Shown here piece by piece: positions 49,501-61,373 of a stretch of 64,000 bases of DNA (position 1 is its first letter; every line of letters starts with the position of its first letter). The position numbers and the translations under genes were made by a program. Source of the stretch: Xiphias gladius (taxonomy: Eukaryota > Chordata > Actinopteri > Istiophoriformes > Xiphiidae); contig NC_053417.1 of NCBI RefSeq assembly GCF_016859285.1, positions 13,946,206-14,010,205 on the forward strand, written 5' to 3'. The notes below the pieces were generated by a model. The model was not told the DNA's origin. It was given only the letters and a program-made list of their open reading frames with translations, and made no database searches.

Positions 49501-52500
49501 CACACAGACACAAATTAAAGCGATGGAAATATCTCAGGCCTTTGTTGGTGAAGCTGGGGCTGCTGTGGAGGCCGGTGACGTTGGACAGAGGAGAGAAGTC
49601 ATAGTGCAGCAGTGCTCCTCCTCTCGTCTGCACGTCCAGCGTACAGTCACTGAGACAACCTGAGTAAGCCTGGGGGATGAAGCCAGGGGGGTCAACAGAT
49701 ACATTTACAAGCACATCATATTCTGTTTGCAGTGGGCGGATTAATGTGGGAAACCCAAATAGGACAGATGATATATATTAACTAAAATAAAGGCGCATTT
49801 AAACACCTTATTCTTTTTAAACGCCCTCTGCACATTGCCAGGCAAATAAGTACTAAATCATGTTTAACGTAATTTATTTTATTGTCATAATTGCATTATT
49901 ATTTCACTTTTATTTTAATTACATTAAAATCCTTAAATTCCCAGAAAAAACCCTGAGGACATGAATTCTGTCATCAATGGCCCGGGATACATTTATGGCC
50001 TGACAGATTTAGTCATAGCTTTGTATTTAGAGTTCTTCAGGTGGACAGGCTTTTGTTCTCCTCACCTTGTTTCTTTTTGTGTTTGGACCACACTGAACAC
50101 AAGCGGCCTCTCCGACAGGCTGCTCTGCCCTGATGAAGGTGTTGGGCGAGCATCTCTTACACACCCCTGTCCCGGTGACCATGTAGTGTCCCGGTGGACA
50201 GGGAACACAGGCGGAGTTGGCCTTAGCAGAGCTCAGGGCACAGCGGCGACACTGCGAGGCTACACCTCCGACCACGTTTGTAATGTGGATGGCATAGATT
50301 TTTGCTTTGTCACCGCTGTATTTCCTCTCCTGAGGGAAAAGAAACATTAGGTATCATTCACCAGTGAGTCACTCTACACACAGTGTGGTACTTAAACGAA
50401 CATTATTTTCAGTGCTGGAAAGTAACTAAATACATTTAATCAAGTACTGTACTTAAGTACAATTTCGAGGTCCTTGTACATGACTTGGCTATTTCCATTT
50501 TCTGTTACTTTCTACATCCACTCCACTACAATTCAGGTACAAATATTCCACTTATTGCTGCACTACATTTATTTACGTTAGTTACTAGTTTCTTTGCAGA
50601 TTCATATTAGAAATATAAGATATAATCAACAAACAATTATCATGTATTATTGTAGGCAATGATAAGACTTGATTGTTCCTGGGGGAAAATTCACAAACTA
50701 CCCAGCAGAATATAAAGTGATTAAAATTAGCTCCACCTTTATGAGCTGCAACATTCAAGCAATGTAAACATTGTGTATAATGACTGCTTTTACTTTGGAT
50801 GATTTAAGTATATTTTCATGCTAATACTTTTGTGCTAGTAAGTCAAATTTTAAATGGAGGAATGCACTTCAAGTAAAAGATCTGAGTACTTCTTCCACCA
50901 CAGTATAAGTAGAACAAAGGTCATTTTGATTTCTTTGAAACGGACACAAAGCTCCAGACTGCCCTCTAGAGTTAAGTGCAATATTTGTTCGGGACAAACC
51001 CACTGTCCTCTGTCAGTGCAAAAACCCTCCACGAATCAGCCAGAAGAAACATGATGCCGCAGCAGTCATGTCATAACAAATCCTGGTGATGATTTAAAAC
51101 ATTTACAGCCATTCTTTGTAAATATATTTACAGTATTTCTCACCAAATTTGGTGCTTCATTCTCTTGCTCTCTTGCCGTTCCTAACGCACTGTTAAAATG
51201 AGTTTATACTATTATGCTACACCGGATAATGAGAGTCCTTTCTGAAGGTCAAGAACATTGTTGTTTTTATGTCTTCTTCACATGATGTTTTCACATTTAC
51301 AATAAAGTCTACTAATGATCATCAGCATGTTTTCTCTCTGATGAGCCAAAGCAAAGAATACTGAGACACAAAGAGGGAATTCAGAAATCCTGCTGAATGT
51401 AACTAGGTCACCTTTAATTTAATGAAACAAAACAAAAACAGCCCACTGTTTTCAGATCAACACTGATATTTGGGATGTGCTGCTGCGTCTCACCATGTTA
51501 AATGTCTCCGTTCGTTGAAATGTCCAGGTGAAGCTGACGGTGCTGTTGCTCTGGATCAGGTAGGAGTACGACTGTTTCCCTTTGCTGCCTTTCCACTGCT
51601 CCACCACGTCGTTATTCCACTGATTATAACCCTGCAGGGAAATACATTCGCCCCATATGTATTCATACTCGCGTCAAGCGTGACTTCTTTGTCATCACCT
51701 GAAGCACACGTGCGACAAAATGCACTCATTCTACTCACAGCTAGGAAGTAGAGTTTGCAGTCGGCCGTACACGTGGTCTCAAACACAAAGGTGATGCGAG
51801 AAAGTTCACTGTCTTTGGCCAGTGACTGAGGCAGCCTGTGGAGACACATGGCATTTCATTCCAATTTACCTACACTACGATATAATGCACATGTGCTGTA
51901 TATAGAGTTTTATGTGTAATTCCTTCAAAAGAAAAGTTTGACTTCACCTGTATCCAGGGACATTGAGCATGAGCATCAGATAGTCTGTGTCCTGATCCCC
52001 AGGGGTGGTGTAAACATACTCTCCAGCCACCTCCCATGCTGTGATTAAAAAAACAGTAACACATTCCTATGATGTCCAACCAACAACACACACAGACTCA
52101 CAATAATTCGGGTGGCCTTTCACATTGCATATCATTTAATCTTTTCAAAATACCTTCTTTAACATACTTATAAATAAGGATTAAAGCACGAGTTTGTAGA
52201 ACTATTGCTGTAAACAATTCTGAGGCTGAACATGTCAGTTCAATCTTGACCTTGGAAAAATTAATTTGACAAAATAAACTTAACTCAAGGTGTGCTTACC
52301 AACTTTTGCACCATCGGACCTTTAGTTAAGGTTATTTTGTCAAGTGCTGAGGCTGTTTTGTTCTGTGTGGTAATTCTCTCAAATGAATGGTTCCTTGGTG
52401 TAAAGTTTGTGCTTTCCTTCAACCTCTACCTTTTTTTTAAAAATAATTCTACTCCTTTTCTGGTCTAAGAAGTACCCTGGAGACATTTTTTGACTCTGAT

Positions 52501-55500
52501 TATTTTCATCAGGCCATACTCTGAGCCGAATCTTAAGTCTCTTACCCGTGCTGTGGTCGGAGCTGCCGAACTCTCGTGTGAAGATGGAGCTCTTCATGTT
52601 CCTTGGCATCGTGTTCCACCATTTGTACTCGAAGCCCACCACCGGCTCTGTGCCAACAGGGCACTTAGCACAGGCTGTGAGTAAATAATGCATTATTATG
52701 TCACTGGAAACAGAAGGATAGAAGATGAGCTATGCTGTACAGAATGTTAAGCTCCGCGAATAAATTTGTGATATGTGATAATGGGCTATATAAATAAAAC
52801 TGACTTAACTTGACTATATGTTTTTACTTTAACAAATGTTGTTTCTGCACCAAGCATAATTCCGATTCTGTTGCTTCTCCACAATGACAACTATCTCCAG
52901 CGAAAACAAACTAAACATTATCAGACATACAGCCTCCAAAATCACGAGCCTCCCTACACTCGTTCTCTCAGACCTCAACAACAGAGCCATCACATGCATA
53001 TCACTCACCAAAGCAGATGACACTGATCACCTCCTCAATCAACACATCCACACATCACATGACTTCCGTCTGACCGCAGATAAGAGACTTTAAAATGTAA
53101 GACGGCTTGCCTTGTCCCTTAAATACCTCGCTAAAAATTGTGTATACATGTCTGTATATACAGTATATGTGAGTGTGTGCGGATATTTAAATATAAGTAT
53201 GTGTGTATACGTATGCATATGTCCACTATATTTACTTCATCAATCAATTAATCAATCACTCGGCTTTACATGGCTTTGTTGATTACTCAGTACTAAGTAG
53301 TCACTGAATGCTCTCTGTCACTTGTTTCTGGACTTGGATCACTGTTTCTTATACTCTTATACATACATCAATCTGCAGTCAAGACATCTGATCAATTTTG
53401 GTCATGTTTAGTGCCTAGTCACTGTAAACAATCCTGTTTTGGCACAAACCTGTTAATTAGCTTTTAATAAAATTCTATTAATTGTTATTTAGGCTCAAAT
53501 CAACCTCTTTGGTAAGTACACATATGTCCCTGCAAAATAAACCCATCAGGCTGACATTAACTACAGGAAAATGCTGTATAAGGAGTGTGCTGATCCTGCA
53601 CCTGTTCCATTTGAGTAGAAACCGTTGATGCAGGGCTCACAGGTGGAGGAGTTGGTGACAAAGAAACCCGGGTTACACGGTGGACAGGTCTGCTTCTCCC
53701 CCGATGCGGGAAGCTCCACCGCTCCTTCACTTGTCTCATTGCAGATCTTAGGTTCAATCCACTTGTACATGAGCTGGGTCTGAGACGCACAACAAGCCAG
53801 ACATGAATGTGACACACACAATCAGCCCAGACGATTTATGTGGTGGTTGTGGCTAGCAGAATTGTAGAAGTGTTCACTTCTACTGAACCTGCACAAATGC
53901 TGCTTTCCCCGAGTCATGTCTTTTTGCCTGCATTACCTTTCCCTCAGCGTCACAGGGAGTGTGAGTGTACAAGTAGTCACTGTTTGTACATGCAGGTCTC
54001 GGTTTGCAGCTCCCTGAACCAGCCTCTGAAAAAACAGAAACCAAGCCAGGGGAAACAGCCGGCGGTGACGAGGGAAAACACACAGCTCACATTAAGATAC
54101 CATGATAAGACCAACCGTACACACTCTGCAACCTCTTAAACAGTTGCTTTACATATGTGGCCACATGCAAATACACAGTGGTTTTAAGTAGAGACAGATC
54201 TGCAAAAATTATACCAAGTTAAAGAACACATATGTGATATGACTCTCTTTGTGGATAGAGCGTTAGAAATGCAAACACTGATACCTGCATATTTGTCTAG
54301 TTCACACTGATGGCAAACAGTGGCACCCTTAGTGGAGTAGGTATCAGCAGGGCAGGGGGCGCAGCGGGCAGATCCAGGTTTTGCACTGTGAGTGCCAGGT
54401 TTACAATGGAAACACTCTGATGTGTATGCCACCCCTGGAATAAGACCGTTGATCAACTTTTAATCATTGACAAAAGAAAAAAGGAGTCGAGGAGTGAACA
54501 AATGTTTAGAACTGCTGCACCCTACACTCTACAGGTGTTGATCTACCTGAGATGGCAATGTTTCTTAACAGCACAGGTTTGACAGCACTGCCCAACAGAG
54601 TGTACGCAGTGGTTCTCCAGTACAGCACATTATTGCCATTATTCAGCTCAACCTGCACAGAGTCAGTTTTAAAAAAATGAAAGAGGAACAGAAGAGATAG
54701 AGAGGAGCAGAGACATAATGTTGATGCCAGCAAGTGTGGTTTCGTGCTAAAGCTACACTCGGACAGACCTCGTATTTACTCCAGTTGTTCTCTGAGAGCT
54801 TCATCCACCGGCTTTCGGAGTCTGTAGACTGACACTGGTCATTCTGCACCTACAGGAGCGGGAGAAAAGAGCAAGAGGTCACCAAATATTCCCCCCGAAA
54901 ACAGCCACCCTTGTCAGCATCAACAGTCACTTTAAAACACTTACAAAGAACTCAAAGTAGATACTGTTGTCAGGGTAGAAATACTCAAAGGACACGGTTC
55001 CAGGTTTCTTCAGGCTTACGGCATAGGACAGCATTGCAGTGCACTCATCTGAGTTTGAGACTATGTAATCACCCTTTGGTGTCCAGGTTGAGCTAGAAAA
55101 ACAACAGCAGCAGAAACAGCTTGATGAGTTTCTTGAAACCAAGAAACACCAAGGACTTCAATCGATCAATAAGCCAATACAGTACAATACAGTATATACT
55201 AACTTGGAGCAGTGTGTGTTGGCATCCCCGCCGTTTGTGGTCACCCCGTGGGTGACAAAACCTGTCGGCAGGCTGTCCCACTCATCAAAGGCCACACCGG
55301 TGCCCAGAGAGTAGGTGCCTGCAGCGCACTTCTGGCACGTCTGCGACTGCATGTCGAGGAACTCTCCCTCGCTACAGGAGAAGGCTGTAAGAGGAAAAGA
55401 CGGAAAAGGGGCAAAAACAGAGAAGTCAAGCTTCATGCAGATGTTCACATGGAAATGAACAGATAAAGTTTATTATTTACACGGTAAATCTGCAATGCAG

Positions 55501-57879
55501 ATGGAGGGTTTTGAGACAACGTATAAAATAAGATGTAAAAGTAGGAAACTCACAGCACTGAGTGCCCTTGACTGGATCTGGTAGACCTGTGCATGTGTCG
55601 GCTTTGTTGGGAACGGCCACTCTCCATCGTGACCCGAGCACGTCACACTCTGTGTACTCAAAGTGATAATCTGACTGCGGGGACATAACAGAGGTGTGAC
55701 TTTCACACAGCTGGATACAAAAAGCATTATATGCTCAGAATAAATAAATTATGTTGATACATAAAGGAGAAGAGCTACAACTAAAGATTATTTTAATCAT
55801 CAATTCATCTGCCAAGTCATCTGATTATTTGAATAAACGATTGTTTTATCTACAAAATGTCAGGAAAAAGTGAAAAAAAAAAAATTCCCATTTTAATTTC
55901 TCCCAGCCCAAGTTGATGTCTTCAAATGTCTTGTTTTGTCCAACCAACTGCCCAAAACCCCCAAAAATTCAGTTTACTTTAATTTATGACAAAGAAAAGC
56001 ATCGAATCCTCACATTTGAGAAGGTAAAACCAGAAAGTCTTTTTAAAAAAGAAAACAAACTAATATTAAAATTGTTGCTTATTAATGTTCTGATCATCGA
56101 ATAATTGATTCAACGACTAATTGTTGCAACTCGATAAAGGACGCAAACCAGCATGCATGTAAGAAGACAGTGATGCTGTTAGTAAAAATAGGTAATCAGA
56201 TTGTTTTTTACCTGGGGAATTTTTCTTTCCAAAACACGGCCAGCCTCTTAAAAAGGCTGGCCGTGTGGTCGAGGATAATATTTACCCAGGAGGCCGTCTC
56301 AACTGTTGTTTTAATCTCACTTATCAAGGATGTGCTGCAACTCTGCACCTTGAGAGCTTATTTACTTGGGAAAGGGCGAGAAACGGTGATTCACCCAATC
56401 CTTTTGTAAACATTTAATTTCAGTGTTGTCGGAGAACTTGGGAGACAGCAGGAGCTCAGGTGCAAAGCGTTTGCTGTGTTCGTCTGTCATGCTTTGACCC
56501 CTTTTAGGAGATACTTACAGCAGGTGGCTGACAAACACTGTCCCACCCGTAATGATGTTATTTGGGATGTGACATATCGTTAAAGGTAATCTTGTTGACC
56601 TGACGCCCTCTGAAACAAGTCATGAATACTGAGCAGACACACAGTGCAATCTTAAGATTTAGTCATTGGTCAACAGCCTGCTGTAATGTTCCTAGGAAGG
56701 TCACTCAGTACTAATCCAGGCCCACAAACACCATCCTGGGATTAATAGTTAACAGAAACACAGGAGCAGCAGCAGCAGCTGCAGCAGCAGCAGCACCCAG
56801 CAGCCCTGGGTCTTTGTTTTTGATTAGAGCTGCTACATTAGCTGTGGCTGAGGTATCAGATGAACACGAGCCTGGGTGGGAGGATCCGATGTAAAAATGC
56901 ATCAAAGTGGAGATGTGCTGTAGCCTAATCGCCTCCTTCAAACAAACATGAGGGAGCCACGGCAACGGGACATCATGACCGCTGTGCCTCATGGTCAATG
57001 GACTGGCATGGAAACAAAAGCTCACCTGGAAAAAGTATCTGGCACCAGGGCTCTTCGCTTTATTAGCTCACAAAGCTTAAAATAAGGGCCTACAGATCTC
57101 TGAAGTAACGTAAGCTCATAAAAAAAGGAAATGTCTGGAGTATTATCAAACATCGCTGTTATTATGCAAACTGAAAACAGATATGGAAGGGTGAGGAGAG
57201 TACAGTAGGCGATGCAGCATATGGAAGATCTAGTAAAACAAGTGTCTGATAACTGTGAGAACACCGAAGCAAGCACAAGCGAATGGCTGATATGATTCAA
57301 ACACTTGCAAAGTAAACACATGTTCCTTTCCCACAGGCATAATGTTAAGGAGGTCAAACTGTTTCACTGGTCGTGCTAAAACGCACTGGTTGGTACGTGC
57401 CAATTCAAAACTCCCATCAAAAAAAATGTACATTTTTATGTATTTGTAATTACAGTCAGTTCTCAATACAAATTTACAACACAGTCCTTGAACAGGTTTC
57501 CTTGCATCATCAGACAGTAATGGGGTGAAGCAGTTTAAGGGGGTTTAGGTCAGCTATCCTTCGAAACGTTCAGAAATTTTGCACGCCAATATTGTTTAGC
57601 CCCACAGGTGCACAACGCCCTCACGGCACAGTAGACTTAACTTAACTTTGATTTATTTTTCTATAAAGTTCCAGCAGTTTACCCAATGAAACCTTTGCGT
57701 GCACACGATACAAACAGCTGGCACCTGTGAGCGCTTTTAGCTTTGAACGGGTCGTTATTCGTAATGCGGCAATGCAACAGGGGTCTCCTCACCTCTTTGC
57801 ACATGGGCAAATCCGCAGAGGTCTGTGCGAGAAGCAGCCACAGTGAAACGTGGCTCAGGTGCGTCAGGCCTCGCTGCAT
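46530..57879 (-). CDS. elapor1: Endosome/lysosome-associated apoptosis and autophagy regulator (ELAPOR/EIG121/KIAA1324 family)
   Basis: Coding exons, 5' to 3': 57793-57879, 55554-55674, 55204-55384, 54945-55092, 54769-54849, 54547-54652, 54285-54434, 53937-54025, 53602-53779, 52546-52674, 51948-52038, 51739-51835, 51494-51631, 50066-50329, 49493-49669, 49229-49388, 48101-48194, 47825-47926, 47479-47605, 47024-47202, 46699-46864, 46530-46616. Phases agree throughout: 2952 nt, 983 aa (family about 1010-1030). It is a type I membrane protein of late endosome/lysosome, Golgi and plasma membrane, linked to autophagy. Visible features are a signal peptide in exon 1, then [16 protein letters not shown], repeated CxxC growth-factor-receptor-type modules ([25 protein letters not shown]), a cysteine-rich receptor-like ectodomain, a membrane span at about residues 874-894, and a tail with KLQYKYSKL and SCAIMEGED. 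It is called elapor1 because it is head-to-head with cfap276. The tail FDSVPLK could equally suggest elapor2, so the paralogue is uncertain. The last residues are unusually acidic (DDEDSDDA). Confidence 0.9.
48260..48719. mobile_element. hAT-like MITE (family B relative) in elapor1 intron
   Basis: The left end cggtggctcccaaactcttt and right end gagattgggaaccagtg are similar to the termini of the family B element at 9225-9574. No clear target duplication. The left end lies about 65 bp before the exon at 48101-48194 in the transcript sense. Confidence 0.55.
50330..51493 (-). other. elapor1: elapor1 intron between coding exons 13 and 14
   Basis: A 1.2-kb intron; 50410-50903 is a MITE and the rest is AT-rich with no recognised feature. 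Confidence 0.75.
50410..50903 (+). mobile_element. hAT-like MITE (family A) in elapor1 intron
   Basis: It starts CAGTGCTGGAAAGTAACTAA and ends 'gtacttcttccaccacag', with interior 'tccactccactacaattcag' typical of the family. Inserted in the intron between exons 51494-51631 and 50066-50329. Confidence 0.8.
52675..53601 (-). other. elapor1: elapor1 intron between coding exons 9 and 10
   Basis: A 0.9-kb intron without a recognised exon. It includes the segment 'ctccctacactcgttctc' within a short open stretch at 52860-53095 that could be a retroelement scrap, but I cannot assign it to a family. Confidence 0.5.
55770..56132 (+). mobile_element. MITE family C in elapor1 intron 1
   Basis: Ends 'agagctacaactaaagatta' and 'cgactaattgttgcaactc', with interior 'tgtcttcaaatgtcttgttt' and 'tcctcacatttgagaagg', belong to the same fish MITE family as 42315-42874 and 28223-28503. 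Confidence 0.75.
56235..56267. repeat. Perfect 13-bp GC-rich hairpin
   Basis: acacggccagcct (56235-56247) and its exact reverse complement aggctggccgtgt (56255-56267) flank the 7-nt loop cttaaaa. It lies in elapor1 intron 1. Confidence 0.92.
56765..56794. repeat. Short CAG/GCT trinucleotide tract
   Basis: About nine CAG-type triplets with one CTG interruption lie in the elapor1 intron. The polyalanine/polyserine open frames across it are products of the repeat. Confidence 0.85.
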
Positions 57880-59295
57880 CGTCGCCTCCCGTCAGTGTCG
57901 AAGTGATGGGGGACAAAGGAGCGGAGCGCCGACCTGCGCCGTCAGGTGTCGCCCGCCCGGCGGCTGGAGGCGGGTGAACACATACTGGGAGGTGATTGGC
58001 TCTGGTGCCTGTTTTTTTTTTACTCTGAATCATCTTTTCACCGCTGACTCACCGCTGAACCACAAAAGGCCGCTGACTTGCGTTTCACCTGCCTTCCGCT
58101 GGTGTTATTTGGACATGTACAGTAGAAGTGACCGGTTATCGGTAATGGCTTTAAGTGGTGAGTTTGTAAAACAGTGTTTATTTAAGTGGCCATTTCGACA
58201 TTATTACAAGCCGACATCACAGTTAAATGTGGCAAAATAGTTTGTAAACCAGTGGTGGGGAAAAAAAGATACTTCACTTAAGAAAAAGCAGCAATAGCGC
58301 ACTGTGAAAAAAACTCAGTTACACTTAAAAGTCCTTCATTCAACAGCTTACTTAAGTAAAATTACACAACTGATGTCAGCAAATAAGTATCAAAAGTAAA
58401 TGTATTTATTATACTGAGAAAAAAGCTCTTTTGATGGGGTGGTATTACACATTCAAATATATTATATTACAGGATGATTATTACTGACCCATAAATATAT
58501 CCTTTTACCGTTGTAGTTTCTTCTGCAAAACCCCAAATCTCATTAAGACATTTCTGAATATAATTACGACCTAAAAACTTTTTTTGTTTAAAAAAAGTGA
58601 AAAAAAAAAATCTGTCAGTGCAGCAAGAATTTTTACTTTTCAAAACATTTGTTTAAAATGCTCTTGAAGGCAGAGTCTGTAGCTCAACAACACAGAATGA
58701 GGCAGATTGCTGCACAAGAATTACGGAGAGAAAATATAACTGCACTGAAAATAAATTGGAATATTCTTACTGCGCTGCCAATTTTTTTCTTATTTTTACT
58801 TTCATCAAAGAAAATTTGACTTTAACGACTCAGTTACAGACTAAAGTGACTTGATAAGAAGGAGATTTTGAACATTGAGCAATGTATTATATTTTAGAAG
58901 AAAGTATAATTTTTTGTATGAAAAATCTTAAATTTTGTGCAGTGAAATATTTGTCCTTGAAATGTAGTGAAGCAGCATTAAAAGGAAGAACTCAAGTGAA
59001 GTACAAGTAGCTCAGAATTGTACTTAAGTACAGTACTTGAGCAAATTTACTTTCCACCATTGTTGTGAACACCTCTGGTTTAAATATCGACAGCGTACAA
59101 ATGAAATAGGCCCTTGACGTGTGGTTCGTCCACAATCGTTTTATTTTGAAAGATTTAAACGGAAGTTTTTTGTTGCTTAGAGACGAGGTTGGGAAACACT
59201 CCGGAGTTAGCGAGAATAGCGTAGACGCTACAACAACAACAAAACTGTGGATATATGATGTTTTGTGTTCACCGGACATCGTGTCGTCATTGAAG
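57880..59295. promoter_or_regulatory. Shared intergenic (bidirectional promoter) region of elapor1 and cfap276
   Basis: The two start codons are 1.4 kb apart and point away from each other. The elapor1 side is GC-rich (57880-57970, 'gtcgcccgcccggcggctgg'). The cfap276 side carries 'gttgcttagagac' (59172-59184), which loosely resembles an RFX X-box. A complete MITE (58250-59062) fills most of the space between. Confidence 0.5.
58250..59062 (+). mobile_element. hAT-like MITE (family A), complete with target duplication
   Basis: It starts CAGTGGTGGGGAAAAAAAGA and ends 'caaatttactttccaccattg'. Its flanks ttgtaaac (58242-58249) and ttgtgaac (59063-59070) are an 8-bp duplication with one mismatch, which supports the hAT superfamily. 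Length 813 bp; no transposase. Confidence 0.85.
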
Positions 59296-61158
59296 ATGTC
59301 AAGCCGGGATCCTTTCCCCGCTCCAAAGTTTGAAAACGGATTCACACTTAGTGGTTTCAGACCGCGGCAGGTGCGTTTTTCTACTGATAACAACCTGTCT
59401 GATATTCATTGTACCCAAACAATACATAAGCTAAAGGCTAAACTATGTGTTCAAAATACACATTTGATCCTGAAAGTTATTTTTAAACTGGACATAAAGC
59501 ACTTTTTCCCCCTAATTAAACATATAAAAGGTCAGATGTCTAACATACTATAAACTTATATTGTTTTGAATGAACATAATCCACTATTACCTGTCTTTGT
59601 TTAATTCCCGGAAATTAGTTACGTATTCAAATTAATCTGCAAGGGGACCCTGTGACAAAAAATTAGCTGATGGCCTTCTGTTATCACCCAGCTGATGTTT
59701 AATTTGATTAAACACAAATCAGTTTAGGAATATGCAACATTTAAGCACAAAACTGAAATAATGAAGGTTTTAAAAATAGATTTTGACACAAGGTCCTTCT
59801 TCAAGACATTCAAAAGAGCTATTAAACACATCAGCCTAGATACTTCAGGGAAAGAAATGTTTCAGTTTACTATTTAAACTCTTGGACAAAACTCAATTTT
59901 TATCGTACCCCAAATACAGTCACAAAAATAGTCCCACATCTCTCTGAGGTTCTCCTTTAAGCAAACTGTACTTCCAAACATTTTCAATTTTGAATAACAC
60001 ATTTTGATTTTATGGCGTTTTTTTCAGTATGGTATTACCTAAAGCAACATGCTGGTGTGACATGTTTGAGCTCAGTCATTGTTGGCTCATTATGTGGATT
60101 AAAAGTAACAAAATTAATATCTTTGGAGAATAAAACCAAATAATACAGTTATCAATTATTGGTGAGCCCTATTGCAGCTATATGTAGTCTACTACATTCG
60201 CAGGATTTTATTCTAAAGCATAAACACTTTTTGAAAACTATCACCTGAAATTCATCAGTCCAGGTCTTAAGATGATGTCCATTTGCTGTCCATTTCATCA
60301 AATAGATATCATTTCTTTGTAAATTTGGAAATCATTTTTCCTCCTTTCCCATTGTGCAGAGAAAAACACATGATAAACCAACACACATCGCCCAAACAGA
60401 GGAACCCTGGAGTCGCCTCCATGATACAGCCACTTTGGCTAGCACCCGACGGAGTGTTATGCATTGCGAGCGTCAGGTAAGCTCCAGGGAACGTGATTTC
60501 GACCTTCACTTATGAAACTAAAAAAATATTTCACGGCAAACGGACCCTCAGTACTTTGAATGCACCGCTCTTTTCTTGAGCTCAGGCTCCAAATGACAGC
60601 CTTGACTTCCAGCTGAAGTCGGTCTACGATCACAACAAGGACTTCTTCCGGAGTAAGAACCAGATTTTATTCCAGAAGGAGACGATCTCTGAGGACAACA
60701 GGTGGGCGTTTGTAATAACAAGGTCAGGCTGGAGTTTAATTCAACCATGTTAACTTATCACGTTTCATGTTATTTTGCAGGAAACAGGAAAACGTCCATC
60801 AGGACATGCTGGAAAAGGAACAAAAGAAAGAAATCCAAGTGTGGGTTGACCCACAGAGGCGCTCCATTTACAGCATCAAGTGAAGCACAGGTGGAGTTCA
60901 GTGAAATTATAATTCCCAAATTTATCATCATAGCAGATAATGTCTGCGTCTAGAAACTAACATTAACAAACCTAATGCTTCTGATTCAAATCTTAGACGG
61001 GTGCAATTGACTCCAACCTAAACCCACTGAGTCTGGAGAAAATCTGGCTTTGTCTGGAGCAAAGTGTGTCCCAAATACCAATGCAATGTCCTATTTTTCC
61101 TCAACAAGCATTTTCAAACAAGCGCTACGCCGTGGAGAATGATGGCAGCTTCTATTAA
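59296..61158 (+). CDS. cfap276: Cilia- and flagella-associated protein 276 (C1orf194)
   Basis: Coding exons are 59296-59370, 60360-60476, 60586-60701, 60781-60879 and, less surely, 61065-61158. The first four agree in phase and give MSSRDPFPAPKFENGFTLSG, then RKTHDKPTHIAQTEEPWSRL, APNDSLDFQLKSVYDHNKDF and VWVDPQRRSIYSI, which follow human C1orf194 in order. The last exon must restore the frame ending NKRYAVENDGSFY-stop. The acceptor AAAG at 61064 is the best fit in phase and gives about 166 aa (human about 169), but its pyrimidine tract is weak. Without this splice the frame stops at 60881. CFAP276 is a microtubule inner protein of ciliary axonemes. It lies head-to-head with elapor1, as in human 1p13. 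AATAAA signals follow at 61207 and 61368. Confidence 0.85.
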
Positions 61159-61206
61159 CCATGAAGTTTCCAGTACTACTATCCCTAACTGCTACCAACA
61201 TCAACA

Positions 61207-61212
61207 AATAAA
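61207..61212 (+). terminator. cfap276: Candidate cfap276 polyadenylation signal
   Basis: AATAAA about 50 nt after the proposed cfap276 stop codon. A second AATAAA is at 61368-61373. Confidence 0.45.
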
Positions 61213-61373
61213 GGAATTCTTTCAGTGCATTTTTTTACCGCTTGTGTTTTTCCAAATGACATACATTAAAAACGGAATACTGAAAGGTGATTCATGGAAA
61301 GCAATCACTGTGAAAAATGGATGCTTTTCCTCTTAGATTTCAGAATCACTTTAACCACAAAACTCTCAATAAA

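Larger units (their letters stand above)
55675..57792 (-). other. elapor1: elapor1 intron 1
   Basis: A 2.1-kb intron between the signal-peptide exon and the first ectodomain exon. It contains a family C MITE (55770-56132), a strong hairpin (56235-56267) and a CAG/CTG-rich tract (56765-56794). Confidence 0.8.

Noticed and set aside
52860-53095. Possible retroelement scrap in an elapor1 intron
   Set aside because: Short, with only vague similarity to a LINE-type protein. Not enough to assign a family.
57743-58240. 165-codon plus-strand open frame over elapor1 exon 1
   Set aside because: It is antisense to the signal-peptide exon and promoter, with no motif.
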